Of a DNA stretch of 64,000 nt, positions 35,818-44,993 are shown piece after piece. The DNA is taken from NCBI RefSeq assembly GCF_000335475.2, contig NZ_ANAH02000005.1, forward strand, positions 62,001 through 126,000. Direction: 5' to 3'. Within the stretch, counting starts at the first letter, position 1; every line of letters starts with the position of its first letter. The position numbers and the translations under genes were made by a program. The notes beneath the pieces were generated by a model that was not told the origin of the DNA, searched no databases, and saw only the letters and a program-made list of their open reading frames with translations. This DNA is from Cystobacter fuscus DSM 2262. Its GTDB lineage: Bacteria; Myxococcota; Myxococcia; Myxococcales; Myxococcaceae.

Positions 35818-38652
35818 TCAACGCTCTCCGCGAGCCAAATGACGTGTCCGCCGGCGTTGCACAAGACGCAACAGCAACAGTCCCGCCAGGGAACCCGTTC
35901 CCCCCCCCGCCCCGCAGCCGCAGCCGCCCCGCTCCTCGCCGTAGGAGCCGGGGACCTGCTCGAGGGTGCACGGGAATGCGCCCCCCGGGGAGCTCAAGCC
36001 GCCCGAGTCCAGGTCCAGGGGAAGGGCCTCCTCCGCCCCGGGCGCCGGGGGCGGCGACGTCAGCACCCCCGCCCGGGCCAGGAAGGCCCCCATCAGGTAC
36101 GCGCGGCGCTCGGGCGTGACGACGCCCTCGAAGGGCACGCCCAGGAAGAGCACCTGTCCCCCCGGCGCGGAGAGGATTCCCGCCGCCGTGTCCGCTCCGG
36201 AATAGCCCAGCACCGGCTGGCCCCCCTCCCCCGGCCGGAGCACGTCCGTCGCGCCCACCGGGAAGGAGCCCCGCCGCCCGTCATCCAACAGGGAGCCCGC
36301 CAGGCCCGGGAAGAGGCCCTCCGTGAGCCCCCCCACCCGCGGCGCCGACAGACCACACACTGGCCGGGCGTGCAGGATGTCCGTCAGGAAGGCGACGTCC
36401 TCGGCGCTTCCCACCGCGAGCGCGGAGGCGATCTGACTGCCCGACAGCAGCAGGTGCCCGCCCCCGAGCACGAAAGCGCGCAGCAGGGCCTGTTCGGTGG
36501 CGTCGGGACCCTCGCTCCGGGCCTGTCCCCGCCCGGAGAACCAATCCAGCACCGGGTAGCCCACGGGGGTGAGGAGGCCCGCGGCGATCGCCTCGCTCGT
36601 CGCGCCGTCGAAGGCCACGGCGTTGCGCGCCAGCGCGTCCCCGTGGCGGAGCAGGGCCGTCCCGTCGTTCATCGCCTCCACGAAGAGGCGCCGGGGCGAG
36701 CCCAGATCGTACGCCGAGAGCTCCTCGACGCGCGCCATCGTCGCGTCCAGGGCCCGGAAGGCGTTGACCACGAGCACGCGCGGCGCCCCGTCCGTCGCGC
36801 CCACGCTCACGCCCACCACGTCCGAGGGGAAGGACTCGCCGCCCTCGTTGACGGCCGCCACCCGGAAGTAGCGCGTCGTGCCCGCCGCGAGCGGCAGGGA
36901 GAAGGACGTGGCGGAGGTGTCCGTACCCTCGTCCCAGGCCAGCCCATCCGTGCTCTGGTAGACGCGGTAGCCCGTGGCCGGATGTTGCGGGGGCACGGCG
37001 CCATCCGGATCCGCGGGCGGCGCCCACTTCACCTCGACCTGGCCGCCTCCCGCGTTGCGGGCCGCCACCGCCGAGGGCGGTTCGGGGGGCAGGTGGATGA
37101 CGGGAGCCTGGCCCTCCGGGGTATCCCGGACGGCGAAGTACTTGATGAGGCCATGGAGGAAGGCCCGCGCGGCGACGCGCCGGAAGTGCGGCTCCTTGAG
37201 CCACGCGGCGTCCTGGGCGTTGTCATGGTAGGCCACCTCCACCAGCACGGAGGGGATCTCCGGATTGTGGGTCGCGTTCACCTCGCCCAGGTTGGCCGAG
37301 CGCAGGTTGCGCACCCGCCAGTTCGGCTCGATCTCCCGCTGCAGGTCCACCTTGAGTTCGTCCAGCAGGCTCTGCGCGAGCTCCGGACTGCCGGGGACGA
37401 TGTTCTTCGCTGGCTCGTATTTGCCGTCCACGGGATTGAGTCCATAGACGTAGGCCTCCGTGCCCCGAGCGGATCCATTCGCCGAGGCATTGGTGTGCCA
37501 GGCGACGTACACAGCGTCCTCGCCCTCCTCGTGCAGCCAGGCCGCGAAGCGCGGGCGGGCGGTGACGTCGGCGTTGCGCTCGTTGGAGAGCGCGTTGGTC
37601 CCCGTGGGCGCGAACACCGAGAACGGTGCGCCGCTATACTGGACGTGGTAGCGCGCGCACTCCTCGGAGCGCGGACGCGCGAGTGGACCCATCTGCGCAT
37701 CTCCAATATCGCCCGTGCCGCCGCCCAGGCGCACGGCGTCCAGCGACACGGTGCCCGCCTCGGCCGAGTCGTTGAGCGCCACCACCGACGCCGACTCCGC
37801 CGGAGCGCCCGCCCGGAAGTAGAAGCGGCCGAGCAGCACCCACGTGCCCCCGTGGCGGCGCTGGTTCACGCGGAAGTGGCTCTCGCCGCCCGCGTGCCGC
37901 ACCACGTAGTGCGCGTCGGTGACGCGGCTCGGGTCCGAGCCATAGGAGACGTACACGTGGTAGGCGCCGTCCGCGGGCACCCGGGGCGCCCAGGTGGCCC
38001 GCGCCGTGGCCGTGGCCGCGGCCGTCATGAGCCGGGTGTCTCCCAATTGGAAGGGCAGCACCGCGTTGCCCATGGGCACCGGCGGCACGCCCCATCCAGA
38101 AGCAGGGCCCGTGCTGGAGAAGAGCTCCGCCGGCCCCTGCTCCGAGTACCCCACCCCGCCGTTGTCGAGCGCCACGCCCTGGGGATTCAGGTCCGGCTCG
38201 CGCACCGGCACCACCGTGGCGCCCGCCCCCATCAGCATCGGCAGCAGGTACTGGTCCATCGTCTCGAGGGACACCATGTCCTCGACGACGTCGTTCGTGT
38301 TGCCGCGCTGGGTGGCCCACCGGCCCAGGGGCGAGCTGCGGTAGAAGCCATGCCCGGGGCTCAGGTAGATGGTCTTCCCCGACAGCGCCCCGGTGCGCAG
38401 GCGCGTCTGGGGCACCCCCGACAACGCGGAGATGCCGGAGCCGCGCTGCTCGCGGCGCACCAGGGCGGGCTCGGTGGGCGACCAGCGGGTCTCATGGGGC
38501 CGGGGGCCGGGCAAGGGCACGTACTCCGCGTCCGGGGGTTCCAGCCCACAGGCGTGAGCAGCGTCCTCTTCCTGGGCCTGGCTGGTTCCAGGCCAACAGA
38601 AGATCGTGAGCAACACCCAGACAGTGGTACGGAGGGATGCAGGAAGTGCCAT
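35818..38652 (-). CDS. N-acetylmuramoyl-L-alanine amidase with golvesin-like insert and MYXO-CTERM-like anchor
   Basis: Exported peptidoglycan amidase of 944 residues. ATG 38652 gives a clean signal peptide (TTVWVLLTIFCWPGTSQAQ). The Amidase_3 zinc and catalytic residues are split: YLSPGHGFY and the Glu of SLETMDQ come first, then AWHTNAS and EVAYHDN. Between them (about residues 170-310) is a beta-sandwich resembling the golvesin C-terminal domain (AYHVYVSYG, TWVLLGRFYF, VSLDAVRLGG). An Fn3 domain follows (PSAVAARNAGGGQVEVKW) and then a domain starting PRVLVVNAFRA with GGGHLLLSGSQIA, GATase-like. The C-terminus has a Cys/Gly motif (GGCGCGAGGGTG), a short hydrophobic stretch and an Arg cluster, the MYXO-CTERM pattern for surface sorting. 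A DNA-length antisense frame over this gene is a composition artefact. Confidence 0.88.
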   Translation of the reverse strand: MALPASLRTTVWVLLTIFCWPGTSQAQEEDAAHACGLEPPDAEYVPLPGPRPHETRWSPTEPALVRREQRGSGISALSGVPQTRLRTGALSGKTIYLSPGHGFYRSSPLGRWATQRGNTNDVVEDMVSLETMDQYLLPMLMGAGATVVPVREPDLNPQGVALDNGGVGYSEQGPAELFSSTGPASGWGVPPVPMGNAVLPFQLGDTRLMTAAATATARATWAPRVPADGAYHVYVSYGSDPSRVTDAHYVVRHAGGESHFRVNQRRHGGTWVLLGRFYFRAGAPAESASVVALNDSAEAGTVSLDAVRLGGGTGDIGDAQMGPLARPRSEECARYHVQYSGAPFSVFAPTGTNALSNERNADVTARPRFAAWLHEEGEDAVYVAWHTNASANGSARGTEAYVYGLNPVDGKYEPAKNIVPGSPELAQSLLDELKVDLQREIEPNWRVRNLRSANLGEVNATHNPEIPSVLVEVAYHDNAQDAAWLKEPHFRRVAARAFLHGLIKYFAVRDTPEGQAPVIHLPPEPPSAVAARNAGGGQVEVKWAPPADPDGAVPPQHPATGYRVYQSTDGLAWDEGTDTSATSFSLPLAAGTTRYFRVAAVNEGGESFPSDVVGVSVGATDGAPRVLVVNAFRALDATMARVEELSAYDLGSPRRLFVEAMNDGTALLRHGDALARNAVAFDGATSEAIAAGLLTPVGYPVLDWFSGRGQARSEGPDATEQALLRAFVLGGGHLLLSGSQIASALAVGSAEDVAFLTDILHARPVCGLSAPRVGGLTEGLFPGLAGSLLDDGRRGSFPVGATDVLRPGEGGQPVLGYSGADTAAGILSAPGGQVLFLGVPFEGVVTPERRAYLMGAFLARAGVLTSPPPAPGAEEALPLDLDSGGLSSPGGAFPCTLEQVPGSYGEERGGCGCGAGGGTGSLAGLLLLRLVQRRRTRHLARGER

Positions 38653-38736
38653 GAGGCGCCGGACGTTAGGTCCCGGCGCGAGGCCTGCCAATCGAACTCG
38701 TGGGTGCCCACCCACTCTCCCGCTAACCTGTCCTCA

Positions 38737-39426
38737 ATGAGTTCCCCCGCTCCCTACTCCCCACCACCTCCCCCGGAGACGCCCCGGCCTCCCGCCTACG
38801 CCTCGCGAGGCGGCACGGGCGTGCTCGCCTCCTTCCGCCATGCCTGGGACGGGCTCATCCACACCGCCGTGCACCAGCGCAACATGCGCGTGCACCTGGT
38901 CTCCGCCGTGCTCGTGGGGCTCGTGGGCAGTGGCATCCCCCTGGGCGTCGCCGAGAAGGTCATCCTCATCTTCTGCGTGCTGCTCATCTTCTTCGCGGAG
39001 ATCCTCAACAGCGCGCTCGAGCACCTGGTGGACCTGGCCACCCGGCACTTCGACGAGAAGGCCCGGCTCACCAAGGACGCCGCCGCCGCGGGCGTGCTCG
39101 TGCTCGCCATCGGCACGGTCGTCATCTTCGTCTCCATCCTCGTGAACAACTGGGAGACGGTCGCCGAGAGCGGCCCTCAAATCGCCCGGCAGGTGGCGCT
39201 CGGCCTGCCGCTCACCGGGTGCGTCACCCTGCTGGTGCTCCCCCACCGGCGCGCCCGCTGGATGGATGTGTCCGCCGTCGTGGTGGGCGCCCTGCTGCTC
39301 GGCGCCCTCGCCGCGTACTCGGTCAGCTCCGTCTTCACCGCCGTGAACGCCGGCCTGTTCATCCTCGCCGCGTCCGCCGCGCGCCAGCGGCGCCGGGAGC
39401 AGGCCGCCGCCCGTCCGCCCGGGTGA
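38737..39426 (+). CDS. Diacylglycerol/undecaprenol kinase family protein
   Basis: Integral membrane lipid kinase, 229 residues. The DgkA-like core (about residues 30-145) has SFRHAWDGLIHTAVHQRNMR, then two helices with EILNSALEHLVDL, the family's conserved E-x-x-N-[ST]-A-x-E active-site motif, and LTKDAAAAGVLVLAIG. An additional pair of membrane helices is appended at the C-terminus, beyond the usual three-helix DgkA. Substrate (diacylglycerol or undecaprenol) cannot be told from sequence. Transcribed divergently from the amidase across an 84-bp gap. Confidence 0.88.
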   Translation: MSSPAPYSPPPPPETPRPPAYASRGGTGVLASFRHAWDGLIHTAVHQRNMRVHLVSAVLVGLVGSGIPLGVAEKVILIFCVLLIFFAEILNSALEHLVDLATRHFDEKARLTKDAAAAGVLVLAIGTVVIFVSILVNNWETVAESGPQIARQVALGLPLTGCVTLLVLPHRRARWMDVSAVVVGALLLGALAAYSVSSVFTAVNAGLFILAASAARQRRREQAAARPPG

Positions 39427-39443
39427 CGAGCCCCCCGGAAACG

Positions 39444-39469
39444 AAAAAACCGGCTCGAGGCCGGTTTCG
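39444..39469 (-). terminator. Terminator between convergent genes
   Basis: AAACCGGC (39447-39454) pairs with GCCGGTTT (39460-39467). Read on the minus strand the stem is followed by a T6 run, so it is a good Rho-independent terminator for the small gene at 39565. On the plus strand the U tract is only three long, so it may also act weakly on the lipid kinase gene. Confidence 0.7.
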
Positions 39470-39564
39470 TGTACCGCGTGGGCTGTGCCGCCTGGGGGCG
39501 CTCGAGCCCCGGGACCCGCCCGGAACCCGGCTCACCCGCCAGGGACAGTCCGCATTCTAAGCGG

Positions 39565-39765
39565 TCAGGCTTCCTGGCGGAAGTCCGGCCGGCTCTCGGG
39601 GCTCACCGGTGCGACGTTGGCGTGCACCCCCTTGAGGTCCTCCGACACGAGGTCCAACAACTCGGTGGCCATGCCGATGATCTGCATGGGGGTGTAGCCG
39701 TCCGCACGGAGCTGGTTGAAGAAATTCTGGGCGAGGAGACGGGTCTTCTGCTTGTTCGCGTTCAA
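39565..39765 (-). CDS. Small conserved-looking protein, 66 aa
   Basis: Helical protein (ANKQKTRLLAQNFFNQLRAD, YTPMQIIGMATELLDLVSED) with a polar, proline-containing tail. The TTG start at 39765 has a strong GGAGG ribosome site 7 nt upstream, and a good terminator lies about 100 bp after the stop, so it is very likely expressed. No signal peptide, membrane segment or known domain. Function unknown. Confidence 0.7.
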   Translation of the reverse strand: MNANKQKTRLLAQNFFNQLRADGYTPMQIIGMATELLDLVSEDLKGVHANVAPVSPESRPDFRQEA

Positions 39766-40073
39766 GGTCGTTTCCTCCAGAAACAGTGGGACCGCGTAGT
39801 CACTGGAGAATCATTCTTCAACCCTCGTGCCAGCCGTCGACTCGTGGACGGATTTCCCATGCACTCCAAGGAGTTATGAAGAGCCCGGGGGTGGCACGAG
39901 GCTCCTCGCCTGCGAACGGGCCTTCGCACTTTCGCGGCGCGCACGGGGATGGACCACGGCGGAGTGCGTCACCCGGTTCGCACCTTTGGCAAACTCCGCT
40001 GTTCGCTGGCTTGCATTCCAGGCATGGGGTGGCGCACATACGCGCCGTCGTCGGCTGAGGAGAAGAGCGTCGC

Positions 40074-41669
40074 ATGGCTTATCGGGTGAACAACATTGGG
40101 TTGTGGTTGGACGAGCCGGAGGAGCTGCTGGGCCAGCGCGCGGCCGAGAAGCTCGGGGTGACGCGAGGCGATCTCCAGTCCGTGCGCGTGGTGCGCGCGG
40201 TGCTCGATGCACGCAAGAAAGGCAGCCCTCGCTATATCTATACGCTGGAGGTGGAACTGTCTCCGGGCCGGGTGCCACCGCGGCTGCCGCCGGACGTGGG
40301 GGAGACGCCACCGCCGCCCGAGCCGCCCGCGCGCGTGAAGGAGCCCGAGCGCCTGCCGCTCATCATCGGCACCGGCCCCGCGGGTCTCTTCTGTGCCCTG
40401 GCGCTGCTGGAGCGCGGCGTGCGCACCATCCTCGTCGAGCGGGGCCGGGAGGTGGTGACGCGGCGCAAGGACGTGGCGAAGCTCATGCGCGACGGGACGT
40501 TGGACCCGGAGAGCAACATGAACTTCGGCGAGGGCGGCGCGGGCGCGTACACGGACGGCAAGCTGTCCACGCGCATCAACCACCCCCACGTGCGCAAGGT
40601 CATCGAGACGTTCGCCCGCTGCGGCGCGCCGGACCACATCCTCATCGAGGGCAAGCCGCACATCGGCTCGGACCTGTTGCCCGGCGCCGTGGCGCGCATC
40701 CGCGAGGAGCTCATCGCCGGCGGCAGCCAGGTGCTCTTCGAGCACAAGGTGGAGGCGGTGCTCGACCGCGACGGGCGGGTGACGGGCGTGCGGCTGGCGG
40801 ACGGACGCGTGCTGGAGAGCGACCGGGTGGTGCTCGCCCCGGGCAACTCGGCGCGCGAGCTCTACGAGCGCTTCGCCGCCGACGGGCGCGTGGTCATCGA
40901 GCCCAAGCCCTTCGCGCTCGGCTTCCGGGCGGAGCATCCGCAGGGGCTCATCAACTCCATCCAGTACGGCAGCGCGGCGAAGAACCCGAAGCTGCCTCCG
41001 GCCGACTACAAGCTCGCGGAGAACCTGGACGTGAACGGAGAGGTGCGCGGCATCTACTCCTTCTGCATGTGCCCGGGCGGCATCGTGGTGCCCACGCCCA
41101 CCCAGGATGGGCTGCAGTGCACCAACGGCATGAGCAACTCGCGCCGCAACGCGAAGTACGCCAACGCGGGCATCGTCGTCACGGTGTCCGTGGAGGACTT
41201 CGAGCGCGAGGGCTTCCGCGGTCCGCTCGCGGGCCTGGAGTTCCAGCGGCACTGGGAGTCCAAGGCGTACGAGCTGGGCGAGGGCAAGTTCTTCGCCCCC
41301 GCGCAGACCATCCCCGACTACCTCGCGGGCCGCGTGAAGAAGGATCCGGGCGGCACCAGCTACCGGCCGGGCCTGGCGCACACGGACCTCAACCGCCTCT
41401 TCCCCGAGCGCCTCACGCAATCGCTCAAGCAGGCGCTCAAGGCGTTCGACCGCAAGATGCGCGGCTTCGTGAGCGACGAGGGCAAGCTCATCGGCATCGA
41501 GAGCCGCACGAGCTCGCCCGTGCGCATCACCCGCGGCGAGGACATGCAGTCGGTGTCCATGCGCGGCCTCTACCCCGCGGGCGAGGGCTGCGGCTACGCT
41601 GGTGGCATCGTTTCCTCGGCCATTGATGGACTGCGCGTGGCTGAGCAGATTGCGGCCGAACTGGCCTGA
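40074..41669 (+). CDS. FAD-dependent oxidoreductase (COG2509 type)
   Basis: Predicted flavoprotein dehydrogenase of 531 residues, widespread but of undefined substrate. Residues 1-75 are the family's N-terminal domain (YRVNNIGLWLDEPEELLGQR). A Pro-rich linker leads to the FAD dinucleotide-binding motif IIGTGPAGLFCALALLERG (about 98-116). GEGGAGAYTDGKLSTRI and FCMCPGGIVVPTPTQDG are further signatures, and the C-terminus has YPAGEGCGYAGGIVSSA, the usual FAD-contacting end. Starts at ATG 40074, divergent from the small gene across a 308-bp gap with no other recognisable feature. Confidence 0.9.
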   Translation: MAYRVNNIGLWLDEPEELLGQRAAEKLGVTRGDLQSVRVVRAVLDARKKGSPRYIYTLEVELSPGRVPPRLPPDVGETPPPPEPPARVKEPERLPLIIGTGPAGLFCALALLERGVRTILVERGREVVTRRKDVAKLMRDGTLDPESNMNFGEGGAGAYTDGKLSTRINHPHVRKVIETFARCGAPDHILIEGKPHIGSDLLPGAVARIREELIAGGSQVLFEHKVEAVLDRDGRVTGVRLADGRVLESDRVVLAPGNSARELYERFAADGRVVIEPKPFALGFRAEHPQGLINSIQYGSAAKNPKLPPADYKLAENLDVNGEVRGIYSFCMCPGGIVVPTPTQDGLQCTNGMSNSRRNAKYANAGIVVTVSVEDFEREGFRGPLAGLEFQRHWESKAYELGEGKFFAPAQTIPDYLAGRVKKDPGGTSYRPGLAHTDLNRLFPERLTQSLKQALKAFDRKMRGFVSDEGKLIGIESRTSSPVRITRGEDMQSVSMRGLYPAGEGCGYAGGIVSSAIDGLRVAEQIAAELA

Positions 41670-41688
41670 CTCGACCCGGGAGGGCACG

Positions 41689-42060
41689 ATGCGCTACCAC
41701 GTACGTACGCCGGACGGAGAGCTGGACTACCTCTCTTTCAGGGAGGTGGAGTTGGCGTACATGCAGGGCCTCGTGGGCCCCGATGACGAGGTGCGCGAGG
41801 AGGGGCAGACCCTCTGGCGCAAGGCCTCGACCATCCCCGTGCTCGCCCGCGCGAAGCCTCCCGCCCGGGGGTGGAAGGCCCGGAGCCAGGCAATGACCGT
41901 GGTGGGCTCGGTGCTGCTGGCCATCTGGGCGCTCATGCTCATCGCCAGCGACTCCTGGACCCGGCGTGGCCTGGGCATCGTGCTCGCCCTGACCACGAGC
42001 GCGCTGCTCACCCGCGTCACCTACAAGGCCTTCAAGCGGCCGGGCGCTCCCCGGAGCTGA
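41689..42060 (+). CDS. GYF_2-like domain membrane protein
   Basis: Protein of 123 residues. The first ~55 (YHVRTPDGELDYLSFREVEL, GLVGPDDEVREEG, LWRKASTIPVL) look like a GYF_2/DUF4339-type domain, a protein-interaction module with a final W-containing strand. Two membrane helices follow (MTVVGSVLLAIWALMLIA and GIVLALTTSALL). ATG 41689 has GGGAGGG upstream, 19 bp after the oxidoreductase stop, so it is probably in the same transcript. No enzymatic motif; function unknown. Confidence 0.7.
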   Translation: MRYHVRTPDGELDYLSFREVELAYMQGLVGPDDEVREEGQTLWRKASTIPVLARAKPPARGWKARSQAMTVVGSVLLAIWALMLIASDSWTRRGLGIVLALTTSALLTRVTYKAFKRPGAPRS

Positions 42061-42218
42061 GCGGCCATCCAGACGAGCGTTCCGCCCCGCCCGCTTCCCG
42101 TCCCTCCAGCGCGGCGTTTGGAGCCCGAGACCGAAATCGTCCTCCCGCCAACGACTGTTCCTTTCAGTACGGAACATTCGGAGCGCGTCATTCGGCCGAC
42201 GCCGAGGGGAGGACGAAC

Positions 42219-43358
42219 TTGGTCAATACCTATCTGTCCCGAGAAGCGGCACAAAGGCTGAAGCATGGAGCCCCCTGGGTTCGCCGGGAGGACATCGTCT
42301 CCATCGAGGGGACGCCCGCGCTGGGAGAAGCCGTCCAGCTCCGGGACGAGCAGGGACGATTGCTCGGCCTGGCGGACGTGGACCTCGAGGCCTCCTACGC
42401 GGTGCGCCGCCTGGGCTATGCCGACGAGACCGCCGAGGGCCTCATTCCCCGTCACGTGCGCCACGCCTTCGAGCGCCGCGCGCTCACGGTGGACGACCCG
42501 CGCTTCTGCCGCGCCATCAACGACGATGGGGACGCGCTGCCCGGGCTCATCGTGGACAGGTACGACCGGCACCTCGTCGTCCAGACGCTCACGCGCGCCA
42601 TGGACGCCCGGCTGCAGGAAATCACCCGCGCCCTCGTCGAGGTGAGCGGCGCGGAGTCCGTGCTCTTGCGCAACGACACGCCGCGGCGCCGGCAACTGGG
42701 CCTGCCCGCGCAGCGCCCCCACGTGCTGCACGGCACCCCTCCCCGGTGGACGCGCGTGCTGGAGCTGGGCGCTCGCTTCACGGTGGATCTCCAGTACGGC
42801 TCGGGCGTGGGCTATCCGTATGACCAGCGCGAGCTGCGCCGCTTCCTGGCCCGGCTGTCCCAGGGCGCGCGGGTGTTGGATCCAAGCTGCCACGTGGGCG
42901 GGCTCTTCGTGCACGCGGGACGCCATGGCGCCCGCTCCATCCTCGCCTTCGACAGCGACGCGGACACCGCGGACCTGGCGCGCGAGAACGGCGAGGCCAA
43001 TGGCCTGCTGGGTCGGCTCCAGGTGGAGCGCGGCGACGCGCTCGACGTGCTCCACGGCGTGCAGGACACCTTCGATCTGGTACTGCTGGATACCCCCGAT
43101 GCGACCTCCGCGGAGACCTTCGTCGAGCAGGTGCGCCTGGGCCTGCGCGCCACGCGCCACGGCGGCGTCGTCCTCATCGTCGGCTACCACCCACCCCTGC
43201 CCATGGGCGGCTTCGACAACCTGGTGGCCGAGGCGTGCGAGCAGGAAGAGCGCCGCAGCTTCCGCATCGCCCGGTTCGGCCTGCCGCCGGATCACCCCAC
43301 GCTGGTGGGCTTCTCGGCCACCGACTACCTCTCGGGCATCGCGCTCGAGGCGAGCTGA
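42219..43358 (+). CDS. RlmI-like class I SAM methyltransferase homologue, divergent
   Basis: 379 residues with the architecture of RlmI/RlmK-type 23S rRNA cytosine methyltransferases: a PUA-like N-terminus (REAAQRLKHGAPWVRREDI), a central domain with PGLIVDRYDRHLVVQ, and a Rossmann methyltransferase domain. TTG 42219 has GGAGG 6 nt before it. Motif I is VLDPSCHVGGLF instead of the usual VLDxFxYxGGF, and motif IV is LLDTPDAT (Asp about 291) rather than LDPPKF. Losing the PP dipeptide, needed around the target base in active relatives, suggests altered or lost catalysis. An rRNA-related role is inferred from the fold. Confidence 0.75.
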   Translation: MVNTYLSREAAQRLKHGAPWVRREDIVSIEGTPALGEAVQLRDEQGRLLGLADVDLEASYAVRRLGYADETAEGLIPRHVRHAFERRALTVDDPRFCRAINDDGDALPGLIVDRYDRHLVVQTLTRAMDARLQEITRALVEVSGAESVLLRNDTPRRRQLGLPAQRPHVLHGTPPRWTRVLELGARFTVDLQYGSGVGYPYDQRELRRFLARLSQGARVLDPSCHVGGLFVHAGRHGARSILAFDSDADTADLARENGEANGLLGRLQVERGDALDVLHGVQDTFDLVLLDTPDATSAETFVEQVRLGLRATRHGGVVLIVGYHPPLPMGGFDNLVAEACEQEERRSFRIARFGLPPDHPTLVGFSATDYLSGIALEAS

Positions 43359-43505
43359 CGCACCGAGGCGCCGTGGCGTCCCCGCCCACGGCGCGCGGCA
43401 CGTCCGGCGCGGTCGGGTCGGCCAGGGCAACGCGACACCCCGGGAAGAAAGGACACGGAGCACATCCACTCCGCCCCGGTGGTGGTAGTGTGCCGCGCCG
43501 AGATC

Positions 43506-44990
43506 ATGACGACCGACAATCATCAGACAGACCCCTCCTCCTCCTCCGCCCCCGAGGCCTCCGTGGAAACGGTGCGCAAGGTGTACGCGAAGGATCTCCG
43601 CGAGAAGGACCCCGTCCACACCGTCTTCCGCGTGGCGCAGAAGACCCGCGTCACCGCGCGCAGTGGCAAGGTGTTCCTCTCGCTCGTGCTCACCGACAAG
43701 AGCGGTGAGATCGACGCGCGCGTCTTCGACAAGGTCGACGCCCTCGAGCCCACCTTCTCCGCGGGCGACTACGCGCTCGTGCACGGCCACGTCATCGCCT
43801 TCCATGGCAAGACGCAGGTCGTCATCGAGGCGCTCGAGAAGCTGGATCCCGAGCCGCTCGATCCCAAGGAGTTCGAGCCCCCGCCGGCGCCCCTCGCCCC
43901 GGCCGCCGCCGCCCCCGAGGAGTCCGCCGCGCCCAAGCGCGACGAGGCCCGCAAGGACGAGCCGGCCGCCCGGCGCGAGGAGTCCGCTCCCGCCAAGGGT
44001 GGCGAGGGCCCCGGAGGCGCTCGCGCCGTGGGGCAGATCCGCGAGCTCGTCGCCGAGCGCGTGAACGACGCCAACGTGAAGGCACTGCTGCTGGCCTTCC
44101 TGGATGACGCACAGGTCGCCGCGGCCCTGCCGCACGCGCCCGCCGCCAAGGGCGTCCACCACTCCTACCGCGGGGGCCTGGCCGATCACCTCCTGTCGGT
44201 GCTGCGGCTCGTGCTGCGCGTGGCCGACCACTACCCCATGGCGGATCGCGACCTGCTGCTCGCCGGCGCCCTGCTCCATGACGTGATGCGGGTGGCGGAG
44301 ACCTCCGCGGGCGGAGAGCCCACCGACGAGGGCCGGCTCGTGGGCCACCTGGTGCTCACGGCGCAGAAGATCCGCGAGAAGGCGCTCGGCATCCCCCACT
44401 TCCCGCCCCTGCTCGAGCAGCACCTCACCCACCTCGTCATCGCCCAGTTCGGCCAGGTGGAGAGCGGCTCGCCCCGGGCCCCCGTGACGCTCGAGGCGCA
44501 GATCATCCACTCGCTCACCGCGCTCGACGCGCGCATCGCCGCCTGGACGGACGCCATGCAGCGCGACCCCCACGATCGGTGGACCGAGAACCTCCGGCCC
44601 TACAACCGCTCGCTCTGGAAGGGTCCGGCGCCTACCTCGCGGGGCCGGGCGCCCGTGGAGGGCGGTGGCCGCCGCAAGAACAAGGAGAAGAAGAACCGGG
44701 AGCGGCCGGAGAAGTCCGCGGGCGCACCCTCGGGCGACGGCGCCCCGGTGGAGGCCCGTGCCGAGCGTCCCGAGCGCGCCGAGCGCCCGCCCAAGCCCCC
44801 GCGCGAGCCCCGTCCGCCGCGCGAGCCTCGGGAGGCCAAGGAGCCCCGGGAGCCTCGGGAGGCGCGCGAGCCCAAGCCGCCGCGCGAGCCGGTGAACGTG
44901 CCCAAGGAGCTGACCTTCAAGCCCTTCAGCGTGCTGACGGCGCCGAAGGCGGAGCCCAAGTCCGAGGACGGCACGGACACGGAAGGTTGA
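43506..44990 (+). CDS. OB-fold/HD-domain protein (YhaM-like)
   Basis: 494-residue protein with an N-terminal OB-fold nucleic-acid-binding domain (about 20-115: VHTVFRVAQKTRVTARSGKV, GEIDARVFDKVDALEPTF), a charged Ala/Pro/Glu linker, and an HD domain (about 205-360) with HHSYRGGLADH and GALLHDVMRV. This resembles YhaM-type 3'-5' exoribonucleases. The last ~110 residues are a low-complexity Pro/Arg/Glu/Lys tail (PREPRPPREPREAKEPREP), unusual for the family and probably RNA-binding or disordered. It is 3 bp upstream of the next gene, so the two are co-transcribed. Confidence 0.8.
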   Translation: MTTDNHQTDPSSSSAPEASVETVRKVYAKDLREKDPVHTVFRVAQKTRVTARSGKVFLSLVLTDKSGEIDARVFDKVDALEPTFSAGDYALVHGHVIAFHGKTQVVIEALEKLDPEPLDPKEFEPPPAPLAPAAAAPEESAAPKRDEARKDEPAARREESAPAKGGEGPGGARAVGQIRELVAERVNDANVKALLLAFLDDAQVAAALPHAPAAKGVHHSYRGGLADHLLSVLRLVLRVADHYPMADRDLLLAGALLHDVMRVAETSAGGEPTDEGRLVGHLVLTAQKIREKALGIPHFPPLLEQHLTHLVIAQFGQVESGSPRAPVTLEAQIIHSLTALDARIAAWTDAMQRDPHDRWTENLRPYNRSLWKGPAPTSRGRAPVEGGGRRKNKEKKNRERPEKSAGAPSGDGAPVEARAERPERAERPPKPPREPRPPREPREAKEPREPREAREPKPPREPVNVPKELTFKPFSVLTAPKAEPKSEDGTDTEG

Positions 44991-44993
44991 CCC

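Noticed and set aside
35839-39426. A 1,195-codon open frame antisense to the amidase, running into the lipid kinase
   Set aside because: High GC leaves the opposite strand free of stops. Only the last 229 codons (from ATG 38737) encode a recognisable protein; the rest mirrors the amidase.
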